64,000 bases of DNA from Opisthocomus hoazin (taxonomy: Eukaryota > Chordata > Aves > Opisthocomiformes > Opisthocomidae). The notes beneath the pieces were generated by a model. It was not told the DNA's origin. It saw only the letters and a list, made by a program, of their open reading frames with translations, and did not search any database. The stretch lies in contig NC_134414.1 of assembly GCF_030867145.1 (NCBI RefSeq), forward strand, positions 123,950,465-124,014,464, written 5' to 3'. The position numbers and the translations under genes are program-made. Numbering within the stretch: position 1 is the first letter of the stretch; each line of letters starts with the position of its first letter. This document shows, piece by piece, positions 1 to 11,600 of this stretch.

Positions 1-259
1 AAGGGGATGAGCTAGCAAGTAACTTGGCCAAATCGGAACAATGTTTAACAGGATCTCAAAAAACAAGTCCCTGGAGCCAGGACCATCAGTTTCTCCATCC
101 TTCTGAAAAAATATTAACTCATTTGAGCTCCTAGGAAAAAAAAAATATTTATAATAAAAGGTATAGGTGTCTCTGTAATATGGGTAATGTATGAAGTGGT
201 TTAAAACTGTGGATACATGTTGTTATTTCCAAGTCTGAGTTGCAAGTGGTTGTGTCCAT
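1..259. other. Unassigned leading sequence, probable GABRR3 intron
   Basis: This AT-rich stretch precedes the first CR1 copy. I see no exon with a signal peptide and no family similarity. Because the next GABRR3 exon begins in mid-codon at 2531, this is most likely the tail of the intron after the first coding exon, but that is inference. Confidence 0.4.
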
Positions 260-2209
260 GGAATGTGGAAAGAGGGACAGACCACTTGGGAAGAGTACAG
301 GAATGTGGTCAGAGCGTGCAGGGATGCAATGAGGAAGGCCAAAGCCCACCTGGAATTGAAGCTGGCAAGGGATGTCAAAAACAACAAGAAGGGCTTCTTC
401 AACTACATCAGCAGCAAAAGGAAAGCTAGGGACAATGTGGGGCCGCTGCTGAATGAGGCGGGTGTCCTGGTGACAGAGGATGCGGAGAAGGCAGAGCTAC
501 TGAATGCCTTCTTTGCTTCAGTCTTCAGTGCCAAGGCCGGCCCTCAGGAATCCCAGGCCCCGGAGGTAAGAGAAGAAGCCTACAGAGAGGATGACTTTCC
601 CTTGGTTGAGGAGGACTGTGTGAGGGATCGCTTAAGCGATCTGGACATCCACAAATCCATGGGCCCCGATGGAATGCACCCACGAGTGCTGAGGGAGCTG
701 GCGGATGTCATTGCTGAGCCACTCTCCATCATCTTTGAGAGGTCCTGGAGGACAGGAGAGGTGCCTGAGGACTGGAGAAAGGCCAATGTCACTCCAATCT
801 TCAAAAAGGGCAAGAAGGAGGACCCAGGGAACTACAGGCCGGTCAGCCTCACCTCCATCCTGGGAAAGGTGATGGAGCAGCTTATCCTGGAGGTAATCAA
901 CAAGCAAGTGGAGGAAAAGAAGGTTATCAGGAGTAGTCAGCATGGATTCACCAAGGGGAAATCATGCCTGACCAATCTAATAGCTTTCTACGATGACATG
1001 ACTAGCTGGGTAGATGAAGGGAGAGCCGTGGATGTTGTCTACCTAGACTTCAGCAAAGCTTTGGACATGGTCTCCCATAACATCCTCCTAGGGAAGCTCA
1101 GGAAGTGTGGGCTGGATGAGTGGTCGGTGAGGTGGATTGAGAACTGGCTGAATGGCAGAACGCAGAGCGTTGTCATCAACAGCGCTGAGTCTAGTTGGAG
1201 GCCGGTAACTAGTGGTGTCCCCCAGGGGTCAGTACTGGGCCCAGCCTTGTTTAACTTCTTCGTCAACGACCTGGATGAAGAGTTAGAGTGTACCCTCAGC
1301 AAGTTTGCTGATGACACCAAGCTGGGATGTGTGGTAGATACACCAGAAGGCTGTGCTGCCATTCAGCGTGACCTGGACAGGCTGGAAAGTTGGGCAGAGA
1401 GGAACCTGATGAGGTTCAACAAGGGCAAATGCAGGGTCCTGCACCTGGGGGGGAACAACCCCATGCATCAGTACAGGCTTGGGGTGGACCTGCTGGACAG
1501 CAGCTCTGTGGAGAGGGACCTGGGTGTCCTGGTGGACGGACAGGTTAACCATGAGCCAGCAAGTGTGCCCTGGTTGCCAAGAAAGCCAATGGGATCCTGG
1601 GGTGCCTTAGGAGGAGTGTGGCCAGCAGGTCGGGGGAGGTTCTCCTTCCCCTCTACACTGCCCTAGTGAGGCCTCATCTAGAGTACTGTGTCCAGTTCTG
1701 GGCTCCCCACTTCAAGAAAGATGAAGAGCTACTGGAAAGAGTCCAACAGAGGGCTACGAGGATGGTGAGGGGTCTGGAACATCTCTCCTACGAGGAGAGG
1801 CTGAGGGAGCTGGGCTTGTTCAGCCTGAAGAAGAGAAGGCTGCGAGGGGACCTAATATATACTTACAAATATCTGAAGGGTGGGTGTCAGGAAGATAGGG
1901 CCAAGCTCTTTTCAGTGGTGACCAGTGATGGGACAAGGGGCAATGGGCACAAACTGAAGCACAGGAAGTGCTTCTTCATGTTCCGTCTGAACATGAGGAA
2001 GAACTTCTTCCCTCTGAGGGTGACGGAGCACTGGAACAGGCTGCCCAGGGAGGTTGTGGAGTCTCCTTCTCTGGAGATATTCAAGACCCGCCCGGACAAG
2101 GTCCTGTGCAGCCTGCTGTAGGTGACCCTGCTTTGGCAGGAGGGTTGGACTAGATGACCCACAGAGGTCCCTTCCAACCCTGACCATTCTGTGATTCTGT
2201 GATTCTGTG
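260..2209 (+). mobile_element. CR1 LINE, 5'-truncated, with broken reverse-transcriptase ORF
   Basis: A chicken-repeat-1 non-LTR retrotransposon in the same direction as GABRR3. The reading frame from about 263 encodes the C-terminal part of the endonuclease-RT protein. It carries the RT signatures YLDFSKALD (about 1041-1067) and FADDTK (about 1304-1321), where the family usually has KAFD. Relative to the sibling copy at 10.4 kb there are single-base insertions near 1538 and 1561. These shift the frame, so the rest continues in another frame (about 1618-2121). A 12-base in-frame insertion lies near 1970. The 3' end has the family hallmark, three ATTCTGTG octamers at 2186-2209. The 5' boundary is estimated, and no clear target-site duplication is visible. 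It is not autonomous, being truncated and frameshifted. Confidence 0.93.
263..2121 (+). pseudogene. CR1 reverse transcriptase remnant (two frames)
   Basis: This is the coding part of the CR1 copy. The first open frame covers the RT palm and thumb region and runs to 1666, but its last roughly 40 codons are out of frame with the true protein. The true C-terminal region resumes at about 1618 in another frame and ends at 2121. The two frame changes are explained by two one-base insertions near 1538 and 1561. The antisense open frames over this interval are shadows. The family protein drives target-primed reverse transcription in the nucleus; this copy cannot encode it intact. Confidence 0.88.
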
Positions 2210-2530
2210 TGAATAAGAACACTTTTTTAAACAGCTGTAATCTCTTATGTAAGGATAGGTACAATTTCTGAGGCAAACAGAAGAAGAGCTAGATGATCTT
2301 CCTGGGACTTTTTATATATAACTGGTGTTCCTCTTGGACCTGGGCACCCTTATACCTGATTTCCCTACTTTTTCAATATATCTTTCTCCTACTTTATTAG
2401 CACAGTTGTTTCCCTTATCACACCAGATTCAACTGTCCAGTATTCTTGCGTCCCTGCTTCATTTAACTAGCACTCTGAATGTCAGGCAGAAAAAAAAATG
2501 AAATTTCTTACATTTTTTTTTTAAACATAG
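2210..2530. other. GABRR3 intron remainder
   Basis: Unique AT-rich sequence between the CR1 3' end and the first visible GABRR3 exon. It ends in a long T-rich tract and an AG that serve as the acceptor for that exon. Nothing else is recognised. Confidence 0.6.
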
Positions 2531-2643
2531 CAAACGAGAAATTAAAATGAGGAAACTTGACAGCACCAAAGTACGGCCACTTAAATCTGAGCAGCTTCTT
2601 CGCATAGAGGACCATGACTTTGCACTGAGACCTGGATTTGGAG
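2531..2643 (+). CDS. GABRR3: GABRR3 exon: N-terminal extracellular region
   Basis: The acceptor is a T-rich tract followed by ACATAG, and the donor is GGAG|GTAAGC. The exon starts in mid-codon (C, then AAA CGA), so an upstream coding exon is required. The peptide runs through [18 protein letters not shown] to [10 protein letters not shown], the conserved rho entry motif (R-P-G-F-G-G) just before the ligand-binding domain. The ATG at 2547 is internal and should not be taken as the start. Confidence 0.9.
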
Positions 2644-5600
2644 GTAAGCAGCACATGCCTGCGCTGTGCTGGTTAATAGTTTATCCTATTTCTGGAAGTT
2701 TACTTAAACTCTGTCCAGCAGTGTCATTTAAAATTGAATGACAGGCTTAATTGTAGCTCATCTGTTTCGTTGTACTCCAGGAAATAAAGAAAGAAGAAAT
2801 CCAGAAATACTTGAAGGCAAGGGACTTTTTTGTGTTTAGCGTATTGGTAGGAGAAACTGTTCAAATTGCCCCCTTTTCAGAACTAATTAAAAACATATTA
2901 CTAGGGTAGGATTCTTTGAGAACAGTGATGAAGGTATTCCTGTAAGCTGCATAGTCCAGCAGCAATTAGCAAATTACTTAGTCATCAAATTTTTTTTGAG
3001 AGATTGAAATGAACCATCAATTCCTAAATCTGTTTGCTCTGTATAAAATTAAAAAACTGCTCACCGGTCTTCAGTGTATTACCATGTTGCTTCTGTGTTC
3101 TTGGCCACTATGATGATTATTTCTTCATTTAACTAAATTACATGTGGATAAAGGGAGTATTCAATGGGATGTTCACAGTTTGGATTCAATTTTTACTCTT
3201 CTTCATGAAAGGTAAAATGAGAAAGCTGCCCCACTAATAAGCTTTGTCTGAGCCTTTGCGTCACCAGTTCCATGTTCTTGATTCATGAAAAGAGGCTGAA
3301 CTGCCCTGGATTATGAAGCCAAAATAAAATATATGAGGACCAATAATCAGCTGTGTAAACAAACATAAATCTGGCAGGCTAGCTGAAGTCCGTGGAGCTC
3401 TTCTTGTTGACACCAGCTGCTGGGACAGGGGGCCTGGCAAGCATGCCTGAAGGGAAACCTGGGGTAAGAAAAGCCTTTCTGGGTGCACTGGGAGAATGTG
3501 CAAGAGTTTCTTGTTACCCTAGAAATTCTATCTTGTCAGAGAGCAAAAATCATGCCTGAATTTGAGCAATAGTTGAGATACGTCTGTTTCTTGATAACAA
3601 AAGATAGGATTACCTCTTGCCTAATACCTGTCTAGTCTCATATCTGTTAGTCTGGACATCTTCTTGTTACCACCTGCTTTGCCACACAAGAAATTTAAAT
3701 TTTCGAGAGTGTCATCTCAGAAAGGAAGCAGCATTTCCATGAAAACGAACAACAGTTTGGGATGTACTTTACTGCTCGATCAACCCAGAAAGCAATACTT
3801 ATGATGTACATAAAAGCAGCTTTCAGAATATACCCTGTGATCTGGCAGTTGTAATTTTCCACAGGCAGTAAGGATTTTTTTACACCCAGCAAATCTGTAC
3901 CAGGATTTTTCCCCTTGTCCTTTTCTTTTCAGATGACTGGTCATAGAGCCCCTTCACTTCCTACTGAAGCCAGCTGTAGTTTTTCCGCTGACTTCATTGC
4001 ACAGGCCTCTCAGTAATCACGTTGCCATGGGTATGATTTCAGCTGTACTCCTGTCTTTCAGAAATAGCTTTCAGCAGAAGAGTACATCAGCTTTGCTTCT
4101 CTTCTATCATCCATGTGCCAGAGTGACATGGGAGGCACTTTTTTCAGTCACATGCAATAGTTCATACATTTCCAAATTTTCAGGATTCTCTTAATATGGA
4201 GAATACTTCCATGTGAATCTCTGTAAGACTACAACGTAGATCCATTAACATTTTTACAGCACATAGTAAAAAAAGTTTCAGCCAAATGAATGTCTTAAAT
4301 TTATACCCCATTATTCCTATCTTACCATTGATTTCAGTGATGTTACAGTAGTAACAAAAGGCGGGTTAATAAGGCAGCAGCAGCGAGTACACAAGTGTGA
4401 CCTCATCAGAAGACAAAATTCACCAACTGAAACATGAATCTGAATAACATAACCAGAATTATTATATGACCACAGATACAGAGTCTGTGTTTCTCTGAAG
4501 ATTCTCTGATGATTAAGTGTGCAGCAGAATGAAACCTAACTAGAGGAGAAGATGAAATTGGAGATACCATTGCTACAGTCATTGCCATGGCAGTCATGAC
4601 AGCCCTGAACTGCATATGTGGCTTTACATATTTAAAGCAGGTAAAATTTGGGGTTATTTTTATCAAATCTAATGAAGCATTTCAATACTGTCATTCATGA
4701 AGGGCTCATATCTGTCACGTGCCACAGTGCATGATTCATTCAGCTCAGCACAATGCATCAATTCACAGTACTGATGGGAGAAAAAAGAACCACATCAGAA
4801 CAGCTGGGTGAAAAACATGTAGTTTAAAATTATTCTGTACCTTTAGAAGAGGGACAATTTTTTGTGCTGTTCTATACCCCACTGCAATTTTCTGGGTGTG
4901 TCAGGGGGTTGGAATGACAGATTTTGTTAATCTAGCTCCACTGTGCCCCTTTCCCTGAGAAGGTCAATTATCCATTGCACCAGTTTGTGAGAAGAAACAG
5001 CTGGAAAATTCATGCTGTTTTGAACCTGCTGGAGATCCCTCAGTTCAGGGAACTCTTAAATCTGAGTTTGGCATGTTTGATTTCATTTAGCCTCACACAT
5101 GCAAAGTAAACAAGGCAGACTACAGGACCCAGAGTTTTTAGTATTCATAATTAAGTAACAAAGGAAAAACAGAGAGACCACATGCTGAATTTGATTATAA
5201 ACTGAGCAAGCATGCACAGGAGAAAACCTGGGGGAAACAAATGTAGAATAGTTGGATACTGATGCTACCAGCTGCAGTGTTACTGGAAATAATCATGACT
5301 TTGCTCACATGACTGGCTGCTTTCTCATGAAAATTTATCACTGCCCTGTGGGGGTACGAGATCCTTTTTTGACCAAACAGACTGCTGTGCCATTCCAGCT
5401 GTACAATCAAAATTTGACTCTCTGTTGATTTTAAAATCGAGTCCTGACATTGTCCGTTTATTAACAGATTGGAGATCAAAGTCTGAGAGGCATACTGTGT
5501 CAGGATGAAGCAAAACCAGCGAGCTGCTAGCAACCTGTTTCTACATTTTTTCTGTGGAAATGCTACTTTGTCTACAGTTCGTTATACAGTGAGATTGAGT

Positions 5601-8600
5601 GTAGCAAACCAATAATTCAGTACACGCAAATGTTCTTTAAAGAACTAAATTTACACTGTTACATTGCATTTATTCCCTAAGACAGGTTCTTGGGTTGCTG
5701 TTTGAGGGGGGCAGGGGGTTGTGTTTTTTTTCCTTTCCTGGATATTTGTTGTTGTTGTTGTTGTTGCCTTCTACATAATGTTGTGGTCCTCTTTTGATTG
5801 GAAGTCTCCAATAGATGGACCCTTGCTGATGCAAACAGATGTGGGCCAGCATAGTGATTTGAATAATTCCACTAGACACTAGGAGCACAGATGTTTCCTT
5901 TGCTCAAACAGCTCTACCAACTGCATCAGTGAACATTGTAGGAATTATGTTCAGTCCTTGCTGCTTCCAGAAGCACTGATAAAGGCCAGGAGATGGGTGT
6001 GTTAGTGGCCCTGCAATGGTACAATAATGCTGGCCACTTCTGGTAAGGCTGTTCCATCCGCATAGGTGCTACCAAAGTAAATGAAAGACTGTCAGTAGAC
6101 TGAGTCAGATCTTTTCATGGCTTATTTATCTTTGTACTACTATGGCCTAAAGTACTTCAATGGATTTTTCAGTAGCCTGATAAACTGATAGTCTGTAAGA
6201 AGATAGCTGAAGTTTGGACTGAAGAAAAAGTAAGAAATCAAATTATGATGCCAGCACTTCTTGGAATGGTCATCCTCATGTTTTAAGCTCAGTGAGGAAG
6301 GGTGAGCACAGGCCAATATCAGACAATGAACAGAGACTTCCAGCAGCTCAGATCTGAGAGCCAAGATGCAGGCTGCCTTAGCAGCCTAAAGTGTGTGTGC
6401 CGAGAGAGGTGTTAGAGCGAATCCTTAGAAATTCTTTAAAGTTACTTTCTTTTCTATTATACATCTATTCATCTATAACCTATTATTTTCTGAACTATCT
6501 TATTCCAAAATAATGTTATTTCAGAAGTCATTGGTGTGAGCTTTTGATTTCCTGAGTTCTGTCTCCACTTACCAAAAATTAACATTTCCCTTAAAAGAAA
6601 TCGTAGACTAGCATACAGAGGAGGTCATTCTTTTATTCCTCTGTGCCTTGATTTTCCTGACAGTAAAACCCCTCCATGCACTCTCTGAACTATTTTGCAA
6701 TCTAAAGATTATGGAACCATATGATCATTGCCACTGTGTACACGCAAGTTCTCACTGTGTAGTGTACATATATATTGAAGTATGACAACTTCATTTTTCT
6801 TTTACATTATGTCTTAGGGACCTCTAATTTCCTGTGGTAACTGTGTGTTACTTAAATAAGTTTTTGGTTGTCTCTGCTTTGCAAACCAATATAGAGGATA
6901 ATAACATTAACAAGTATTAAAAATCATGGAGAAAAAAATAGTAGCATTTAGCTGGTCAAGAGGTAACAGCCCTTCTAGACAATATGCATCCCCATCTGCA
7001 ATTAGGGATAATCTTAATTCCAAATTTTCAGAGGATCAGAGATCCCATTAGCTCACTCCCCCTTATGCTTCCTCCCTCCTCAAGCTATATTAGTAACATT
7101 TAAATTCACCTGCATGTGAAGGGGGGGGGGGGGAAGGAAGGAAAACAGGGCCCAATGAATGTTCAAAGCATGCTGGAATTTTAATAGCTCTTTGCCACCA
7201 AGCTGTTTTCCTTTCTGCACCACAGCCCTCCCTGAAAGTCAGAAAGATCTCACTGTGGTCGAGAAGACTCACTAATTTAAGTGGAATGGCTTTTTCTCAT
7301 GTGTTGCTGGAAGGAATAGCTGGGGTCCAGAACAGGAGGGAAATATTTTGGTAATTTGCAAGGCTGCTTCTCCTGGATTTTTTTCTGTAACATTGCTAAT
7401 TCTTTGATTCCAAGAGTTGGTTACTGCTAATACCAGTCCACCTTCATTTCTCACATAAATAAGCAAGAAACAGAACAATAACAAGAAAAAAATTCCATTT
7501 CCAGTAATTGTCCCATTTCACTCATTGCCGCAGTAAAGTAAATACATCTGCATAGCTTCAGTTCCCTGGGGCTTGTTTACATTTCTATCTGGTTTCTTCC
7601 TCTACAGGTCCACAAGCCTTTTTTAGAAGAAAGTACTCCGACAGACCTTAATCCTTCCCTGGTCTCTGTCTCCTACTGGGAGCTTTCTGTAGACCTAGTG
7701 TTTTTCCAGCACACACTGTTACAAAGACAATTGGGATACAGTGGCTGGTTTTTCTCAAATCAACATTTATCTTATGGAATTTCAGGTGCAATCCACTGCG
7801 TGTTCAAAGGTCTGACTATCAGAAAAATACCGTAGAATTCACTAAACCAGTCATTATTACTGTAGAAATTGATCCTAAAATGCTAAAAGGATATCCTTTT
7901 TACGTAATAACCTTTCTAAAAAGGGTATTATAGAATTTGCCTGCTGTACTATCTATTAAAAAAATTCCACGCTCATCAAGGAATTCTTTTGCTATGTTTA
8001 TACCTTTAAAATAAAAGACTGGAAATGGCTTGTGTGAAGATAATCCCATCCGAAAACAATTCTATTTTTTCTCCTGAGGAGTAATTATCTTGAAAATCTG
8101 TGGAGCCTCCATTGTGAAAATCACTAATCCCTCTAAAATAATGATTTGTAGCAATGCTCCAGAAGCAACTGAAGCTGCTCAATTTAATAACAAAATCCTC
8201 TCTGCCATCCCCAGTTTTGTCAAACTGGGAAATAAAAAACACAGCTTTGCTCTGGCTACTTTTTTCAAAGTGAGTTTGATGTTGTTGCGTGATGGTCAGC
8301 CAGCGATTGAAATTCTCAGTATACTAGGGAGAAAGCTGTTGCGCAGACTGAAGTATAGACAAATCACTTCACTGTTCTGGCTGGTTTAGGATCCTTTCCA
8401 ATGTTTGTTGAAATGTTCTTTTTTAAAAACATCCAATCATGGTAAAACAAATCCAAGTGATGAAGAAATTACAGTTCTCCGCAACCTGTTCCCAAAGCTT
8501 AATTATTACTGTTTCTAGTGGAGTTGTTTTTAATCACAGAAAGAAATGTTCCCAGAAAACTACAGCGCTCAGAAGACCTGGACCAGAGTAAGGCCAATCT

Positions 8601-11600
8601 GTACCTTACGGAGGTGGGAGTATTGGTGACAAAAATACAAAAATGCTTTGGATTAGAGAAGTGAACAGCACACTGAACTGACAGGGGCTGCGTATATATG
8701 CAGTGTGTAGTGTCTTTGTCACCTACTTAGATTTGTTGCCAAAGTACAGTCAGAATGGGAAGAAAACTTCCGCAGCTGCTATGATCTGTCAATGCTAGGT
8801 CAGGGCTGGGGTCAGGGATGTAGTTTAATAAGTGTCTGTAGTGAATGCTAGCCCGAACAGTATTTTCTCATTAAGCAGCATGAGTACGGTCTTTGACCTT
8901 TCCCCAGACAGAGAGCAGGAATCTCTTTTTAAGAAGTCTGTTTTGCAGTTCTAACATTTCTACCTAATTAGGAACAAAATTCATTGTAACAGTTCCCTTT
9001 TTATTTATTTCACTTTAGAACCATCCACTGTATTTCTCCTGGCCATAGCTTTTGAGCTCTTTTATGCTATTCATTTTCCCCACTGACATAGTTTTATAAG
9101 AGTTCCCAATTTAGTGCAAGCTGTCCTTTCAAAGAATCAAGTGCCTCTGTGTGTATTTATGTATAACTTGCACTTCAGTTTATGTGCATATAACCAACAT
9201 AATCATAAGCTGGCAGTGATTTCTAGTTCTGTGATCAGTTCCTTTATATCTGCCCAGATGAGCTGAATTATTGAATGAAATTGTGCCCGCACTGGAATAG
9301 AGCTTGTTGGGGTAGGCGACTGTCTGTAATTTTTGCCAATCCCAACAAAGTATTAGGATAGCCATCATCTTTGAGCAGCTGTCACTAAGAAAAAATGTTT
9401 TCCCCACAACAAGTAGTATATGTGTACTTAGAAAACTAGTCGTTCTATTCTGTGATACGATTTGTGGGTAGGTCCTTGCCTGTTTGAAGAATGTTGATGG
9501 CTGACATTTAACTTTATTGCGTTAGACTTGTCCTTGACTCAGAAACTGGTAATGCCGTTGCTTTATGTTGAGAGCTGTTCCCCTCTCCTCCCCTTTCATT
9601 CACATAATTCTACATAAATAGGACTAAACCCACTATTTTTAACATGCTAGATCAAATGTATGCTCAGATATGAGCATTTCCAGTACATCCTACCACGCGC
9701 CTCTGCCATAGTCCCATGGTAACAGTTTGGACCCACCTACAACATAGAGAATTCGAAGCTTTGTGGTAGGTAAAGCTAGATAATACCCTGTTCATCTGTC
9801 CATTTACAGTCACTCTAAGCAACCCTGGTAACCAACAGGCATTTCCAAGGCACAAACCACCCCACCCCAATTAGAAATCTAGAAAGTGCCTGTTCCACTG
9901 CACAGACTTTAAAGGGAGCCAAGGGCGACAAGGCCAGATTTCTATCTTCCCTGCTGTTGGCATAGTCATCAGCTTTAGTACTGATCACGCTCCTAGGCTG
10001 CAGCACTGTCCTTCTACAACCAGCCTGCTCCCTGAGCCACCCTGCCCTGGGTAGAGCTAGCCCAAGTGTCAGCTCTGCAGTGTAGGCTAGGCCTGTTTCA
10101 TCGTGCAAATAAGGAGCTTGAGAGACAACACCTCATCTTTCTGTGGCGTTTGCATGTAAATGATGTGTGAATGCCACTGGTGAATGATGTTCACATCTTC
10201 TATAAACCACACACTGACTTCTACTCAGGCAAAACCTGTCTTTAGTTTACAAGATAGTTTAGATTTCAGTGGAATACTGACAGGATGACTCCACTCAGAT
10301 TACAAGCAGGCATTTTTGTACTGGTACTTGGTACAACTTGGTATTTAGCATGAAGTAAGCTACTTGTGTGGTGTAGTCAAAACAAAGACATAGCTGGGCA
10401 GAGAGGAACGTGATGAGGTTCAACAAAGGCAAATGCATGGTCCTGCACCTGGGGATGAACAACCCCATGCATCAGTACAGGCTTGGGGTGGACCTGCTGG
10501 AGAACAGCTCTGCGGAGAGGGACCTGGGTGTCCTGGTAGACGACAGGTTAACCATGAGCCAGCAGTGTGCCCTGGTTGCCAAGAAAGCCAATGGGATCCT
10601 GGGGTGCCTTAGGAGGAGTGTGGCCAGCAGGTCGAGGGAGGTTCTCCTTCCCCTCTACACTGCCCTAGTGAGGCCTCATCTGGAGTACTGTGTCCAGTTC
10701 TGGGCTCCCCAGTTCAAGAAAGATGAAGAGCTACTGGAGAGAGTCCAGAGGAAGGCTACAAGGATGGTGAGGGGACTGGAGCATCTCTCCTACGAGGAGA
10801 GGCTGAGGGAGCTGGGCTTGTTCAGCCTGAAGAAGAGAAGGCTGCGAGGGGACCTAATATATACTTACAAATATCTGAAGGGTGGGTGTCAGGAGGATCG
10901 GGCCAAGCTCTTTTCATTAGTGCCCAGCGACAGGACAAGGGGCAATGGGCACAAACTGAAGCACAGGAAGTTCCGCCTGAACATGAGGAAGAACTTCTTC
11001 CCTCTGAGGGTGACGGAGCACTGGAACAGGCTGCCCAGGGAGGTTGTGGAGTCTCCTTCTCTGGAGATATTCAAGACCCACCTGGACAAGGTCCTGTGCA
11101 GCCTGCTGTAGGTGACCCTGCTTTGGCAGGAGGGTTGGACTAGATGACCCACAGAGGTCCCTTCCAACCCCAACCGTTCTGTGAAGACAAGAAGTGGTCA
11201 AAACTGGTTTAGGAGAGGCATAAAAATTTTTATTGGTTTGTGTGAAGAAGCTGGATAAATACATTGATACTCTTGTGTGTAAGCCTCTAGGGTAGATGTC
11301 TCCTGCTGCCTCTGTTCTTCAAAAGAAGCAGCATTTTCTAAGTGCTGTCTACTGTTTTACCAATAAACTAATTGACAGCACTTTGCTGTCTGGAGTCCTG
11401 AATTTTGTTCTGAGCCTTGGCCAACAGACTGAGCCACGCATTCCTCTCAGAGAGAGATGTGATTTCCAAGCCAGACAGCACAGCTCTTGTCAGTGCTGAA
11501 ACATGCTCCTATGTGCCCTGCTAACTCTGAACACATTTTACCTTGCTTTTCCATGCACAATGCATCTTCATCTGTTCTGTGCAGGGTCAAACCCTCCATT

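Larger units (their letters stand above)
2644..10394. other. GABRR3 intron, first part
   Basis: About 7.8 kb of intron without a recognisable exon. It contains a (TTG)7 microsatellite at 5746-5766 and a 13-base G run at 7121-7133. The short open frames here are dispersed, on both strands, and have no family signature. Confidence 0.75.

Noticed and set aside
1887..2276. Antisense open frames over both CR1 copies
   Set aside because: Shadows of the CR1 coding strand; the same antisense frames recur at 10889-11264.
2547..2741. ATG at 2547 as the GABRR3 start codon
   Set aside because: The coding frame is open upstream to a good acceptor and has the homologous residues before the Met; the real start needs a signal-peptide exon upstream.
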